From NCBI GenBank assembly GCA_002296525.1, contig DBIA01000017.1:1-64000 (forward strand): 64,000 nt of DNA, given 5' to 3'. Positions 23,961-33,130 of the stretch are shown piece after piece. The stretch comes from Candidatus Neomicrothrix sp. UBA814 (GTDB taxonomy: Bacteria > Actinomycetota > Acidimicrobiia > Acidimicrobiales > Poriferisodalaceae). How positions within the stretch are numbered: position 1 is the stretch's first letter; every line of letters begins with the position of its first letter. The notes under the pieces were generated by a model that saw nothing but the letters and a program-made list of their open reading frames with translations, had not been told where the DNA came from and did no database searches. The translations under genes and the position numbers were made by a program.

Positions 23961-24820
23961 GTTTGGAATTTGAACAGTTCGACGCGCAGTTCGGTGCCCG
24001 TATCCAAGGATTAGATAAGAATCGGGCGATCGATTCACAACTCGTTCAAGACCTTGCTCGTGGTTTGAGTGAACACGGTGTGTTACTGATGCGAGGTGAA
24101 GAAATTTCACCGAAACGTCTGGTTGAACTTGGCAACGCTTTCGGCGAACTCGAAATACTCCCAGAACCTGATAAACGGCACCCCGAGCACCCCGAAATTT
24201 TCGATCTCACCAACGTCAGAAAAGACGGAAATGTCGTCGATTTTGAGGAACCCCAAGCTGTTTTTTTGAGAGGCACCGAACGGTGGCACACTGACAGCTC
24301 ATTTAGGGAAATTCCTTGCTTATGCACCATGCTCTACGCGGTCGAAGTTCCCGATGCTGGTGGGGAAACTCAATTTGCCAATATGTATGCGGCGTTAGAA
24401 CAGCTGCCGCCTGACCTACGATCTGCCGTTGAGGGAAAACGCCTAATTCACAGTTACGTGTTTAGTCGCGCCAATAATCCTGGCCGAATGGACCCGATGA
24501 GTCTCGAAGACCAAGCACAATACCCACCTGTGAGTCATCCGTGGGTCCGCACTCACGGAGATGGACGCCAATCGTTGTATATGGGTGGTCACGCTTCTCA
24601 CGTTGAAGGTATGGACCTCAAAGAAGGACGCGAACTGATCGAACAGGTGCTCGATGCAGCAACCAAGCCTGACTTTATTTACGAACACCAGTGGATGGAC
24701 AATGACTTGGTCATTTGGGACAACCGTTCAACGCTGCATCGCCTCCGCCCCTACGACATAGCGTCGCGTCGGCGCGTAATGCGTCGCATAACGGTTGCAG
24801 GCAACGAAGCTGTCATCTAG
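23957..24820 (+). CDS. TauD/TfdA-family Fe(II)/2-oxoglutarate dioxygenase
   Basis: 287 aa. The metal motif W-H-T-D-S-S-F gives His-x-Asp near residue 112. The distal His is in S-T-L-H-R-L-R-P-Y near 262, followed by R-R-V-M-R-R carrying the 2-oxoglutarate Arg. Y-M-G-G-H-A-S and the N-terminal G-V-L-L-M-R-G strand are typical. Relatives oxidise taurine, 2,4-D, carnitine precursors and similar. Two different Fe/2OG oxygenases next to an aldolase suggest stepwise oxidation and C-C cleavage of one compound, not identified. The 4-bp overlap with the PhyH gene shows coupling. Confidence 0.85.
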   Translation: MSLEFEQFDAQFGARIQGLDKNRAIDSQLVQDLARGLSEHGVLLMRGEEISPKRLVELGNAFGELEILPEPDKRHPEHPEIFDLTNVRKDGNVVDFEEPQAVFLRGTERWHTDSSFREIPCLCTMLYAVEVPDAGGETQFANMYAALEQLPPDLRSAVEGKRLIHSYVFSRANNPGRMDPMSLEDQAQYPPVSHPWVRTHGDGRQSLYMGGHASHVEGMDLKEGRELIEQVLDAATKPDFIYEHQWMDNDLVIWDNRSTLHRLRPYDIASRRRVMRRITVAGNEAVI

Positions 24821-24829
24821 ATACCGGAT

Positions 24830-25519
24830 TTAGCTGAGCTTAGACTCCAAGAATCCGACGACCTGGGGCCACAACTCAGCTGCTAAACCTTCGTCGAATG
24901 CCCCCATTGGGTTCTCTTCATTCATGAAACCGTGCAGTGCCTGATGAACATTGATTTCAACGTCTTTCCCCATTTCCCGAAGTCGTTCGCCGAGATTTTC
25001 TGCGGCTTCGGGCGGAAAGAAGTCATCGGGTGAAGCCATGTGAGCTTGTACTGAGGCGGTCAAACCCTCCCAATCGGGTTCTTGATCTCCTTGAGGAAAG
25101 CCATAGAACGGGACGGCAGCTTTCACCGCGTCGCCGCGGTTAGCGGCAATCATGAAACTCAGCAAACCGCCCATACAAAACCCGACTACTCCCACACCGT
25201 CACCTGAAGAAGCATCATGGTTAAGTAAGTAATCAACTGCGCCACTCATGTCTCGCGCGGCGCGATCCGGAGGCAAATCAGTCATCAACTGACCGGCTTT
25301 GTCCATTTCATCGTGCCCGGCCAACTCACCGTGATAGAGATCTGGCGCGAGTGCAACAAACCCTTGGTCAGCTAAGTAGTCAGCTACACCCTTCATCTGC
25401 GGGTTCAATCCCCACCATTCCTGTATCACCATGACTGGCGGTCCGGATCCGCTGTCAGGTAGCGCCAAATGCCCTCTGGCGTCATGTCCGTTACTTGCAA
25501 ATGAAACCATTTCTCCCAT
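24830..25519 (-). CDS. Dienelactone hydrolase-family protein
   Basis: 229 aa from ATG 25519; the frame extends upstream, but that part has no likeness to the family. Alpha/beta hydrolase with the DLH marks V-I-Q-E-W-W-G-L-N near residue 35 (Glu), the nucleophile in G-F-C-M-G-G near 115 (Cys instead of Ser), acid in S-P-D-D-F-F near 165, and H in A-L-H-G-F near 195. Known members open dienelactones in catechol breakdown. Convergent with the TauD-like gene and divergent from 25637. Confidence 0.85.
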   Translation of the reverse strand: MGEMVSFASNGHDARGHLALPDSGSGPPVMVIQEWWGLNPQMKGVADYLADQGFVALAPDLYHGELAGHDEMDKAGQLMTDLPPDRAARDMSGAVDYLLNHDASSGDGVGVVGFCMGGLLSFMIAANRGDAVKAAVPFYGFPQGDQEPDWEGLTASVQAHMASPDDFFPPEAAENLGERLREMGKDVEINVHQALHGFMNEENPMGAFDEGLAAELWPQVVGFLESKLS

Positions 25520-25636
25520 ATGCAGGACCGTAGTCGCCAATAGGTGTCTGATGCACCAAATATCCCTTCGGACCAAAAAGGAGAGGGACCTGCTTATTGA
25601 GTGAAAGAATAGGGACCCGATTTCTGAGAGGCTGAT

Positions 25637-26389
25637 ATGAATCTCCGCCCGAGTCCCGTTGCTCCCTTTTCATATGTCCCTGGTATCGATCCATACTCCG
25701 GGGGAGTGGTCGCAGCACCAGGAGCCGAAATCATTCACGTGACACTGCTAGAAGCCATTCCTTGGCGCGACGGCTTTGAACGTATTGAGGAAATAACAAC
25801 TGACGATGGCGTAGACCGAACATCACTTTGTGCTGTAGAGCTTCGCTGCTCTCAACCACATTCGTTTGAAGGGTTTATCGGATTTAACGATGAGTACAGA
25901 GCCTTGCTCAACGATTGGGGACTCCTTAATGGTCTAGAAAACCCGATCGCTAGAACCAACGTCGCTCCTGTTCATCACCCACCCAGGGAAACTTCCCTTC
26001 ATGCATTCAGCTACGTAAAGCAATCAGACAGCGTCGCGAGATCGTTCGTTGTAGCGGGTGCCGGGGATTTGATGGACCAAAGCGATCTTCAACCCAGCAG
26101 CATTGTGGCGAAAGACCTTGACGGCGAAGATGCATGGCGTTTACGTATCGAACAGGTGTGCCAGGAGATGGAAGATCGAATGACCGCCATCGGGGTTGAA
26201 TGGAACGACTGTTCAGTTATTGACGTGTATTGCGCGGAGGACTGGTTCGGTCAAGCAGGTGACACCTTGATCAGCCGGGTAGGAACATCGATCAGTGTTG
26301 GCCTTAACTGGCATGTTGCGCACCCTCCCATTGAAGGACTCCGCTTTGAAATGGATGTCAGGCGAGTAGGTACTGAAAAAAGGGTTTGA
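25637..26389 (+). CDS. Protein of two divergent RidA (YjgF)-like repeats, putative
   Basis: 250 aa. The first half has G-F-E-R-I-E-E-I-T, a substrate-position Y-R-A-L-L-N-D-W, and N-P-I-A-R-T-N-V-A-P-V, which looks like the P-A-R-T-x-V Arg motif of RidA proteins. A second unit begins near S-F-V-V-A-G-A-G-D-L. RidA proteins are trimeric enamine/imine deaminases; the key Arg is present in the first repeat only. The call rests on motif likeness and is uncertain. Divergent from the dienelactone hydrolase gene. Confidence 0.45.
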   Translation: MNLRPSPVAPFSYVPGIDPYSGGVVAAPGAEIIHVTLLEAIPWRDGFERIEEITTDDGVDRTSLCAVELRCSQPHSFEGFIGFNDEYRALLNDWGLLNGLENPIARTNVAPVHHPPRETSLHAFSYVKQSDSVARSFVVAGAGDLMDQSDLQPSSIVAKDLDGEDAWRLRIEQVCQEMEDRMTAIGVEWNDCSVIDVYCAEDWFGQAGDTLISRVGTSISVGLNWHVAHPPIEGLRFEMDVRRVGTEKRV

Positions 26390-26391
26390 CT

Positions 26392-27198
26392 CTAGGCGAC
26401 CCGAAATGTCATCAAGACCGGACTTACTAATCCTTGGTTAACCGCTATCCCCGCGTTGTCTCTCATTTCCAACATCCGGGGACCCATTAGGTGACCGAGC
26501 GAGACTGGCGGTGGTGACGCTGGGGGCTCGTTAAAGAACTTCAAAGCCAGGTCGTAGTGGTCAGAACTTCCTAAGTGTTGAAGACCAGCGCTTTTCGCCG
26601 CAGCCTCATAATTACTAGCAGGCTCTGGGAAGCTGAATTGCGGGGTTGACGACCACGGCATGGGGTAGGGCAGGTCGCCGGCTTTAGTGGTCGTCACGTC
26701 GTAGATGACGACTGTGCCTTGGCTACGACATACCCTCGCTAGCTCGCTCATCATCCGGTTCTTGTCTTCAATGTTCATACCAACATGCAGCATGGTGACC
26801 GCATCGAAGCTGTCGTCCATGAAGGGAAGATCCGTAGCTGATCCGACCTTGAAATCAACGAGGTCGCCCATGCCGACGAGGTTGGTGAGTTCAACTGCTG
26901 CCTCTACAAATTCTGGTGTCAAATCAACACCCGTTACAGCAGCGTCGGTAGATCGAGCTAAAAATCTTGCCGTTCCCCCAATGCCACATCCCACATCTAG
27001 TAGTTGTTGACCTGGTGCAAGATTTAGGACTGATGCCACATTTAGGGTTCCCTCCCGACCCCCAATGTGGAACTCGTCGGCTCCAGCCAAAACATCGGGG
27101 TCAAGATTTTCCGTATCAAAGCCGGCATCGGCCAACGCCTGAACTATCCGCTCGACAATCCCTTCGTTGCCGTAGTGCCCTTCAACTGATTCAGTCAC
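26392..27198 (-). CDS. SAM-dependent methyltransferase (class I)
   Basis: 268 aa. Motif I reads L-L-D-V-G-C-G-I-G-G near residue 73, with the acidic end of strand 2 in V-T-G-V-D-L-T near 95 and S-F-D-A-V-T-M-L near 133. The N-terminal G-x-E-x-x-x-Y-P-N-like helices and the C-terminal cap resemble small-molecule (sarcosine/dimethylglycine or UbiE-like) methyltransferases; acceptor unknown. It lies 28 bp after the hotdog gene in a three-gene minus-strand unit led by the ThDP enzyme. Confidence 0.8.
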   Translation of the reverse strand: MTESVEGHYGNEGIVERIVQALADAGFDTENLDPDVLAGADEFHIGGREGTLNVASVLNLAPGQQLLDVGCGIGGTARFLARSTDAAVTGVDLTPEFVEAAVELTNLVGMGDLVDFKVGSATDLPFMDDSFDAVTMLHVGMNIEDKNRMMSELARVCRSQGTVVIYDVTTTKAGDLPYPMPWSSTPQFSFPEPASNYEAAAKSAGLQHLGSSDHYDLALKFFNEPPASPPPVSLGHLMGPRMLEMRDNAGIAVNQGLVSPVLMTFRVA

Positions 27199-27226
27199 GT
27201 TGAACCCTTTCCCTGTACCGTGCCAA

Positions 27227-27964
27227 TCAAACCGCCAGAGGTTCCGACGGTACTTCGAATCCCCAGTCTTTAGTGCGAATCATTTCCTGGTCCGCTATCG
27301 CCACTAACCCCGAAGGTCCGTAAAGGGCACCTCCACAAATGATGCTTCTCTCGTCGTCGCGCTCTCTCCAAGATTGAAAGGTATAGGTGTCACCAACGCG
27401 AACTTGACCGAAGAATTCTGCCGCTATGTTGCCTGTCACGGCCCCACCCCCTGGAATCGACGGGGGATCCACAAATAGAACGTAGGCAGTCACGCAGTCA
27501 AAAGCAGTCCAAATGAATTCTCTCGGAATAACACCATCTTCGTCGGCCCACTGAGGAGCGGGTGACCAGACAGCAACAACATGCTTGCCGTCTCCTAGAG
27601 GACGAATGCGGACGCCCAAACCATCGACCTCGTGACCGCAGCCAATGCAATTCGGATAGGGCGGATCCCACCCCATTGGGCGCCCCATGGCTGCGTCTAT
27701 TTTGTCTCGAGCGATGGGTGCCTGGGCAGCTACGTGAAGAGGGCTGTTGCTAGCTGCCATAACTAGCTCATCACCTCGGTGCACGACCGTCTTGCCATCT
27801 TCAACAGTTCGAACGACGGACTCGCCGGGATGCAATGGCCTTCGAATTCGAACCCGAATCGGGCCGTCTGAATCACCGGCTGCGAGACCGGCTATGTAAC
27901 CACCCTGCATTGTGCCTGGCATCCCGATGTAGGTGTCCAATAACTCGATCGTCGTGTTACTCAT
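27227..27964 (-). CDS. Putative double hotdog-fold protein with an N-C-I-G-C-G motif
   Basis: 245 aa. A central Y-P-N-C-I-G-C-G-H-E-V-D-G-L-G-V-R sequence resembles the start of many hotdog thioesterases (the x-C-F-x-C-G-P-x-N-P-x-G-L-x-L pattern). Earlier and later halves show strand patterns compatible with two hotdog units. A thioesterase or acyl-binding role is plausible but unproved. ATG 27964 overlaps the stop of the ThDP-enzyme gene (ATGA). Confidence 0.55.
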   Translation of the reverse strand: MSNTTIELLDTYIGMPGTMQGGYIAGLAAGDSDGPIRVRIRRPLHPGESVVRTVEDGKTVVHRGDELVMAASNSPLHVAAQAPIARDKIDAAMGRPMGWDPPYPNCIGCGHEVDGLGVRIRPLGDGKHVVAVWSPAPQWADEDGVIPREFIWTAFDCVTAYVLFVDPPSIPGGGAVTGNIAAEFFGQVRVGDTYTFQSWRERDDERSIICGGALYGPSGLVAIADQEMIRTKDWGFEVPSEPLAV

Positions 27965-29598
27965 CTGTGATGGCCGTAAATAGTGGATACGACATCTGGG
28001 TCTGTGGCTGCTTCTATCAGGACCGGCTGACCCGCTTTTCTATTTTTGACAACTTCAAGAGCTGCATCAATGTCTTCAAGTGAGTTAATTTTCGCAGTTT
28101 TGCAGCCCATGCTTTCCGCCACCGCACAAAAATCTGGCCACTCGTGAAGCGAAGCGGCGGGATCCATTCCCTTAGATACGAGTTGAATGTGCTCAGCGCC
28201 GTAACTGCCGTCGTTGTAGACGATTACGATGAGATCAAGCCCCAAGTGAACAGCTGTTGAAAGTTCGGTTAACCCACCCATCATGTAACCGCCATCGCCT
28301 ATGCAAAGCACTGTTGGTCGAGTGGGACGCGCAACTGCCGCGCCAATCGCTGTCGACATTCCTAAACCGATGGCACCAAAGCCGTGACTGGTTACCAGGT
28401 CGTGAGGACTGGGAACTGACATGGTTAAGGCATCGAGCATGAACCGACCAGCGTCAACGACGACTTGTCGATCCTGAGGAAGGCCAGCATCCAGTTGTCG
28501 GGTCAGGGTGCGAGGATCAACGGCACCGTCGTAACTTTTATCGTCGAATGCCTCGGAAAGATCAAAGTCGTGAAGACGCTGTTCGAGGTCGGCGGTTCTA
28601 AATGAAGATGGCTGGTGCTCAGCCTCAGAAAGCATTTCGATCATGGTTTCTGCTACGACTCTGGCGTCGCCAACCACCCCAGCATCAACGGTGACGTGCC
28701 GGTCTATGTGTCGAGCGTTGAGATCGACATGTACGACACGTTTGCCCGCTAACAAGGTCTGATAGTCGGTCGTGAAAAAGTTCAGGGAAGCACCAAAGAC
28801 GATTAGGCAATCGGCCATAGCGAACGTCTCGCCTGCAATTTGATGGCTGAGTGTTCCGTGGATCCCAAGATTGAATGGTTCCCCTTCGAAGTACCCGGTA
28901 CCGAGTAAGGAGGTAGCAAGGGGTGCGCCGAGCGCTTCCCCCAAACGAACCAAAGCATCTCTGGCGTCCGACTTCACAGCGCCGCGACCGGCAAGAATTA
29001 TTGGCCGCGCCGATGACGCGATAATTCCCAACGCAGTTTCGAGTTGATCTGGATCAGGCGCGAGTCGAGATGCCGGTGCATTGAGTGGTGGTCTTGCTTC
29101 GTACTCGACCTCTTCCCATTCAATATTTAGAGGAACATTGACCACTACAGGTCGACGTTCAGCGTGCGCTCTTCTCACTGCGGTAGATATATCTTCTGCA
29201 ATCGTTTCGACGTTTCGAACTGGCTGGAATCCAGCGCCAGTAGCTACCACTAGTGCATGCTGATCAAGATTTTGAAGATGTTGTTCATTTTCGATTGGCG
29301 TGTCACCGGCTACTAAGAGCATCGGAGTCTCATTTTTGACCCCTTCAACCAACGCGGTGATTGTGTTAGTGAGTCCTGGTCCATGGGTCACGGTTGCGAC
29401 GCCAAGGCGGCCTGTTGCTTTGGCCCAACCCTCTGCCATGCACACTGCGTTGGCTTCATGAGTTGCGCCAACCAGATTTACCCCGTGCTGTCGCTGAAGA
29501 TTTTCTCCGATGAAGAGATTGCCGTCTCCGAGAACCCCGAAGACCGTGTCGACTCCATGATCCACAAGGGCTTGAGCGACTGCGTCGTGTCCTAACAT
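27961..29598 (-). CDS. Thiamine diphosphate-dependent enzyme, acetolactate synthase-like
   Basis: 545 aa from ATG 29598 with GGAAGG 7 nt upstream; a GTG five codons earlier contains the ribosome site and is rejected. The catalytic Glu lies in A-T-H-E-A-N-A near residue 48. The central FAD/NAD-like domain holds S-L-L-G-T-G near 235. The ThDP-Mg motif G-D-G-G-Y-M-M-G...Y-N-D lies near 435-470. The family includes acetolactate synthase, benzoylformate decarboxylase and oxalyl-CoA decarboxylase; the 2-oxo acid substrate cannot be fixed. First of three genes with a hotdog protein and a methyltransferase. Confidence 0.85.
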   Translation of the reverse strand: MLGHDAVAQALVDHGVDTVFGVLGDGNLFIGENLQRQHGVNLVGATHEANAVCMAEGWAKATGRLGVATVTHGPGLTNTITALVEGVKNETPMLLVAGDTPIENEQHLQNLDQHALVVATGAGFQPVRNVETIAEDISTAVRRAHAERRPVVVNVPLNIEWEEVEYEARPPLNAPASRLAPDPDQLETALGIIASSARPIILAGRGAVKSDARDALVRLGEALGAPLATSLLGTGYFEGEPFNLGIHGTLSHQIAGETFAMADCLIVFGASLNFFTTDYQTLLAGKRVVHVDLNARHIDRHVTVDAGVVGDARVVAETMIEMLSEAEHQPSSFRTADLEQRLHDFDLSEAFDDKSYDGAVDPRTLTRQLDAGLPQDRQVVVDAGRFMLDALTMSVPSPHDLVTSHGFGAIGLGMSTAIGAAVARPTRPTVLCIGDGGYMMGGLTELSTAVHLGLDLIVIVYNDGSYGAEHIQLVSKGMDPAASLHEWPDFCAVAESMGCKTAKINSLEDIDAALEVVKNRKAGQPVLIEAATDPDVVSTIYGHHR

Positions 29599-29812
29599 TT
29601 GACTTCCTTCCACCGGCGAAAGTGATCAGTACTCGGATTTGGCGAACGAGTCGCCTTATCGGATATGTGACTTGATGATCCGATTCCCTATGCAGCTAAT
29701 CATCTCAAAGGGTTCTTTGTCCACGAAGACCTTTAACGAGGCGGCGTGCGCTTGGCGCAGTGTTTAATTGTGACGCTACGGTCGTGTTGCCGTCATTGGG
29801 AATGGATAAGAG

Positions 29813-30835
29813 ATGCGTTTAGGACCACTACTAGGGTTTGAGCAAAGTTTTGACACGGTTGTAACTGTTGCTCAAGAAATGGAAGCTGTAGGAGCGGGGT
29901 CTGTAATGCTCGCCGAGGCGGGTCGAAGCGCCGTGACGCAGGCCGCAGCAGTAATCGCCGCAACCAAATCAATTGAAGTAGGGACATATGTGGCAAACGC
30001 TTTTGCTCGGTCACCGTGGCTTACAGGTCTCACTGCTCGTGACCTAGACGAAATGAGCGAGGGCCGTTTCGTATTGGGTGTAGGAACTGGAAATGTTCAC
30101 TTCAACGACTGGTACATGGGTATCGACTCATCCAAGGCGCTCACTGCCATGCGCGACTTTGTCGAAATAGTGCGCCAAGTAATTGCCGCGCCAGTTGGGT
30201 CGCGAGTGAGTTACGAAGGACCCGTGCATCAAGTAAAGAAATGGCGAGCGAGTTTCGCACCGTACAGAGACTCCGTACCTGTCTACTTGTCGGCTTCGGG
30301 ACCAAAGATGATGCAGGTCGCAGCTGAAGTTAGTGATGGAATCGGAGTGGGAATCATGGCATCGGTTGAATTCATGCGCGACACGGTCCGACCTAACGCC
30401 TTCGCGGCAGCTCAATCCGTAGGGCGAGAACCAGAGGCATTGGCGTTTCCAATGGGAGCCCTCGTTAGCGTGAATCAGAACTCTGAACTGGCGCGAAATG
30501 CGGCGAAGGCTTCAGTATGCGGACTTTTCCACCCCGTTCCGCACCCTTACTACGACTCGCAAATGCGTCAACAGGGTTTCAGCGAAACAGCAGACCGACT
30601 TGCGGAGTTGATGCCGCAAGGCAAAACGGCGGAAGCGATGCGGATCATTCCAGAAGAAGTCGTCGACAAATTGACAATCAGTGGAACCCCTGCTGAGTGT
30701 GCCCGTCGCATAGCTGAGTACGAAGGGGTTACCGAACAGATTGTGATGATGCGTGTAGCTCAGAAAGATGAGGCCTTAGGGGTGCACGCGTATGAGCCAA
30801 TTTTCGAATTGATCTCGGAAACGAAATCGTCTTAA
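29813..30835 (+). CDS. LLM-class flavin/F420-dependent oxidoreductase
   Basis: 340 aa, bacterial-luciferase-like TIM barrel. Features: V-G-T-Y-V-A-N-A-F-A-R-S-P near residue 57, the helix M-S-E-G-R-F-V-L-G-V-G-T-G-N near 81, and V-Y-L-S-A-S-G-P-K-M near 160, the standard barrel strands. F420 or FMN use cannot be decided from sequence alone. It is followed after 67 bp by a RidA gene and then an FAD amine oxidase, suggesting a unit that oxidises an amine. ATG 29813 chosen from the family N-terminus; no strong ribosome site. Confidence 0.85.
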   Translation: MRLGPLLGFEQSFDTVVTVAQEMEAVGAGSVMLAEAGRSAVTQAAAVIAATKSIEVGTYVANAFARSPWLTGLTARDLDEMSEGRFVLGVGTGNVHFNDWYMGIDSSKALTAMRDFVEIVRQVIAAPVGSRVSYEGPVHQVKKWRASFAPYRDSVPVYLSASGPKMMQVAAEVSDGIGVGIMASVEFMRDTVRPNAFAAAQSVGREPEALAFPMGALVSVNQNSELARNAAKASVCGLFHPVPHPYYDSQMRQQGFSETADRLAELMPQGKTAEAMRIIPEEVVDKLTISGTPAECARRIAEYEGVTEQIVMMRVAQKDEALGVHAYEPIFELISETKSS

Positions 30836-30902
30836 ACACCCCAGCTGTGCCTCCCAGCAGCGTCCATTAAAAGTTGGATAGTGGATTTTTTGGAGAACAT
30901 CG

Positions 30903-31313
30903 GTGCGACGGCGCTACTGTGCAGCGATGACTGAACGCATAATCCCAGCCTCTCAACAGGCCATGTACGACAACTTCCACTTTGCCCCCGGCATCAAGAC
31001 CGGTGACCTCTTGGTCATGTCGGGACAAGTAGGTATGGATGACTCGGGAAAGTGCCCCGAAGATCTAACCGAACAGTTTCGACTTGCCTTTCAAAATATC
31101 GAAGCGATTCTTATAGAAGCAGGTGGCGACTTAACCAACATCGTGGAAATGACGAGTTATCACATAGGAATGCGAGAACACCTTCGTGATTTCATCGCAG
31201 TAAAAGATGAACTCATTCGCGAACCGTATCCAGCGTGGACTGCCATCGGATGCACGGAACTCGCGATGCCTGGCGCAGTGGTTGAAATCCGGGCTCAGGC
31301 TGTTATTTCCTGA
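30903..31313 (+). CDS. RidA (YjgF/YER057c/UK114)-family deaminase
   Basis: 136 aa from GTG 30903, supported by GGAGAA at 6 nt; ATG 30927 would give the usual 128-aa form but lacks a ribosome site. The family core is seen as G-D-L-L-V-M-S-G-Q-V-G, N-I-E-A-I-L-I-E-A-G-G and A-W-T-A-I-G-C-T-E-L-A. In most RidA enzymes an Arg (P-x-R-T) binds the imine carboxylate; here the position reads P-A-W-T-A, so the Arg is replaced and standard enamine hydrolysis is doubtful. It precedes the FAD amine oxidase gene by 5 bp. Confidence 0.85.
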   Translation: MRRRYCAAMTERIIPASQQAMYDNFHFAPGIKTGDLLVMSGQVGMDDSGKCPEDLTEQFRLAFQNIEAILIEAGGDLTNIVEMTSYHIGMREHLRDFIAVKDELIREPYPAWTAIGCTELAMPGAVVEIRAQAVIS

Positions 31314-31318
31314 ATACC

Positions 31319-32464
31319 GTGCCTGAGGTATACGACGTAGCTGTTGTTGGTCGCGGACTCATCGGCTCTGCCGCAGCGCGACACCTCGCCGAATCTGGCA
31401 TGCAGGTCGTGGTGATCGGTCCTGATGAGCCTGCCGACCGCAGGCTAAGTCTCGGGCCTTTTTGCAGTCACCCTGATGAAGGACGAATAACCCGCGTTGC
31501 GGGTCGGACACCCATCTGGTCGCAAATGGCTGCTCGCTCAATTCAGAGGTATGCAGATATTTCCGAGAGATCAGGGATCGACTTCCATCATGCTTGTGGG
31601 TTAGTTTCCTCATCCCCCATAGCTGACAAATGGATAGAAAACTCTGAAATAGCCGGCGGTAATGCCCTACTGGTGGATCAACAATGGGTCTTTGATCAAA
31701 CTGGGATCTCTTTGAACAACGACCACCCTGTTTTGTATGAGGGTGCACCAGCTGGCTACATCAACCCGAGGCGGTTGATCAAAGCCCAAAACAAACTTGC
31801 GGAAGTTGCTGGAGCGATGTTCGTTAAGGAAGCTGCGTCATCTCTAAGGCATACAAACTCGGGGCGCAGCGTCGCTGGGATGTGGGGTTCTGTGACCGCC
31901 CAACGCGTGTTGGTCACTACAGGGGCCTTCGGATCGGAGCTATTAAACTGCTCTCTGGATCTGCGTCGAATGCCTCGCACGACGGTCACAGCCGAAATGC
32001 CATTCAACGAAGAGATCCCAAGTCTTATTTGTGTCGATCCGCCTGACGAGCGACTCGACGAAATTTATTGGGTGCCTCCAGTCCGGTATCGGGACGGCAG
32101 AGTTGCACTCAAAATAGGAGGTTCTCTTCGAAATAGCAGTCCAGTGCCTCAAGCAGCTTTGACCGAGTGGTTCAACGGAGACGGTGACCCAACCGAAACA
32201 GAAGCCCTAAAAAATTCGCTTATTAGTCTGTTACCCGGTGTACAGATTGACAGTTGGGCTCAAAAGCCGTGTGTCGTCACCAACACGGCAACTGAGCACC
32301 CCTACATCGGTTGGGTTGAGGAAGGTGTCGCAGTCGCTATAGGCGGATGCGGATCCGCGGCGAAGAGTAGCGATGAGTTGGGGCGTTTGGCCTCGACGTT
32401 GTTTATCCCTGGGGGATGGGATGACTCGTTACCTGCAAGCGCTTTTGAACCGATACTTAGCTGA
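31319..32464 (+). CDS. FAD-dependent amine/amino-acid oxidase (sarcosine oxidase-like, DAO fold)
   Basis: 381 aa. Dinucleotide motif V-A-V-V-G-R-G-L-I-G-S-A near residue 7, with Arg in place of the usual central Gly/Ala. G-Y-I-N-P-R-R-L-I near 145 resembles the monomeric sarcosine oxidase family. K-P-C-V-V-T-N-T lies where those enzymes carry the Cys that binds FAD covalently. It should oxidise a secondary amine or N-methyl amino acid to an imine, with the neighbouring RidA protein handling the imine. GTG 31319 starts 5 bp after the RidA stop. Confidence 0.8.
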   Translation: MPEVYDVAVVGRGLIGSAAARHLAESGMQVVVIGPDEPADRRLSLGPFCSHPDEGRITRVAGRTPIWSQMAARSIQRYADISERSGIDFHHACGLVSSSPIADKWIENSEIAGGNALLVDQQWVFDQTGISLNNDHPVLYEGAPAGYINPRRLIKAQNKLAEVAGAMFVKEAASSLRHTNSGRSVAGMWGSVTAQRVLVTTGAFGSELLNCSLDLRRMPRTTVTAEMPFNEEIPSLICVDPPDERLDEIYWVPPVRYRDGRVALKIGGSLRNSSPVPQAALTEWFNGDGDPTETEALKNSLISLLPGVQIDSWAQKPCVVTNTATEHPYIGWVEEGVAVAIGGCGSAAKSSDELGRLASTLFIPGGWDDSLPASAFEPILS

Positions 32465-32493
32465 CGTAATAGCCCGGCAGATCGCTAGAACTT

Positions 32494-33099
32494 CTAGCTG
32501 GATTCCCGGTTTGTTTGCGTGTCGAGTCGGTGTAAGAAAAATTGCACGGCTGGCCCGATCGACACAAGAAACCATACGGTTCCCCAACCAATAGTGCCGC
32601 CCATGACTAAACCACAAGCCAATGCAGCACCCTCAACCAACGTTCGGGCTTTCCAAATAGCGATTCCTCGTCGGTCAAGTGCAGTCATGAGACCATCGCG
32701 AGGACCTGGCCCTAATCGGGCGCCAATATAAAATCCCGAGCCCAAGGCAACGACAATTGGCCCTAGAAGAGTGCAAAGAACACGAACTATCGAATTAGTT
32801 GGGCTGCCGCCAATGTCAATTGTCGCATCGACAACAAGACCGATAACTAAAACATTTGCCAATGTTCCAATACCTAATGGTTCTCTTAGGGCTACCAGGA
32901 GGATGAGCAGCACGACTCCGACAAGAATCATTGCTGTACCGAATGTCAGCCAAGTCTGCTCGGCGAGGCCCTGGTGAAAGATGTCCCAGGGTGCGAGGCC
33001 TAAGTCTCCGATGACGAAAAGCGCTACGCCAATGCCGAATAAAATTAAACCGACGCCTAAGCGCGTCAAACGCCACGGCAGCGAAGTTTGGGTAATCAC
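32494..33099 (-). CDS. YczE/YitT-like membrane protein
   Basis: 201 aa, five hydrophobic helices. Two related loop motifs, G-D-L-G-L-A-P-W-D-I-F-H near residue 30 and A-R-L-G-P-G-P-R-D-G-L near 130, are the duplicated G-L-G-P-x-P-x-D signature of the YczE/YyaS/YitT group. Function of the family is not established. GTG 33099 has only a weak ribosome site. Last gene of the SDR-AlkB-YczE minus-strand run. Confidence 0.75.
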   Translation of the reverse strand: MITQTSLPWRLTRLGVGLILFGIGVALFVIGDLGLAPWDIFHQGLAEQTWLTFGTAMILVGVVLLILLVALREPLGIGTLANVLVIGLVVDATIDIGGSPTNSIVRVLCTLLGPIVVALGSGFYIGARLGPGPRDGLMTALDRRGIAIWKARTLVEGAALACGLVMGGTIGWGTVWFLVSIGPAVQFFLHRLDTQTNRESS

Positions 33100-33130
33100 C
33101 GAGGGTAACGGTACGGGAACGCAGTCAATT

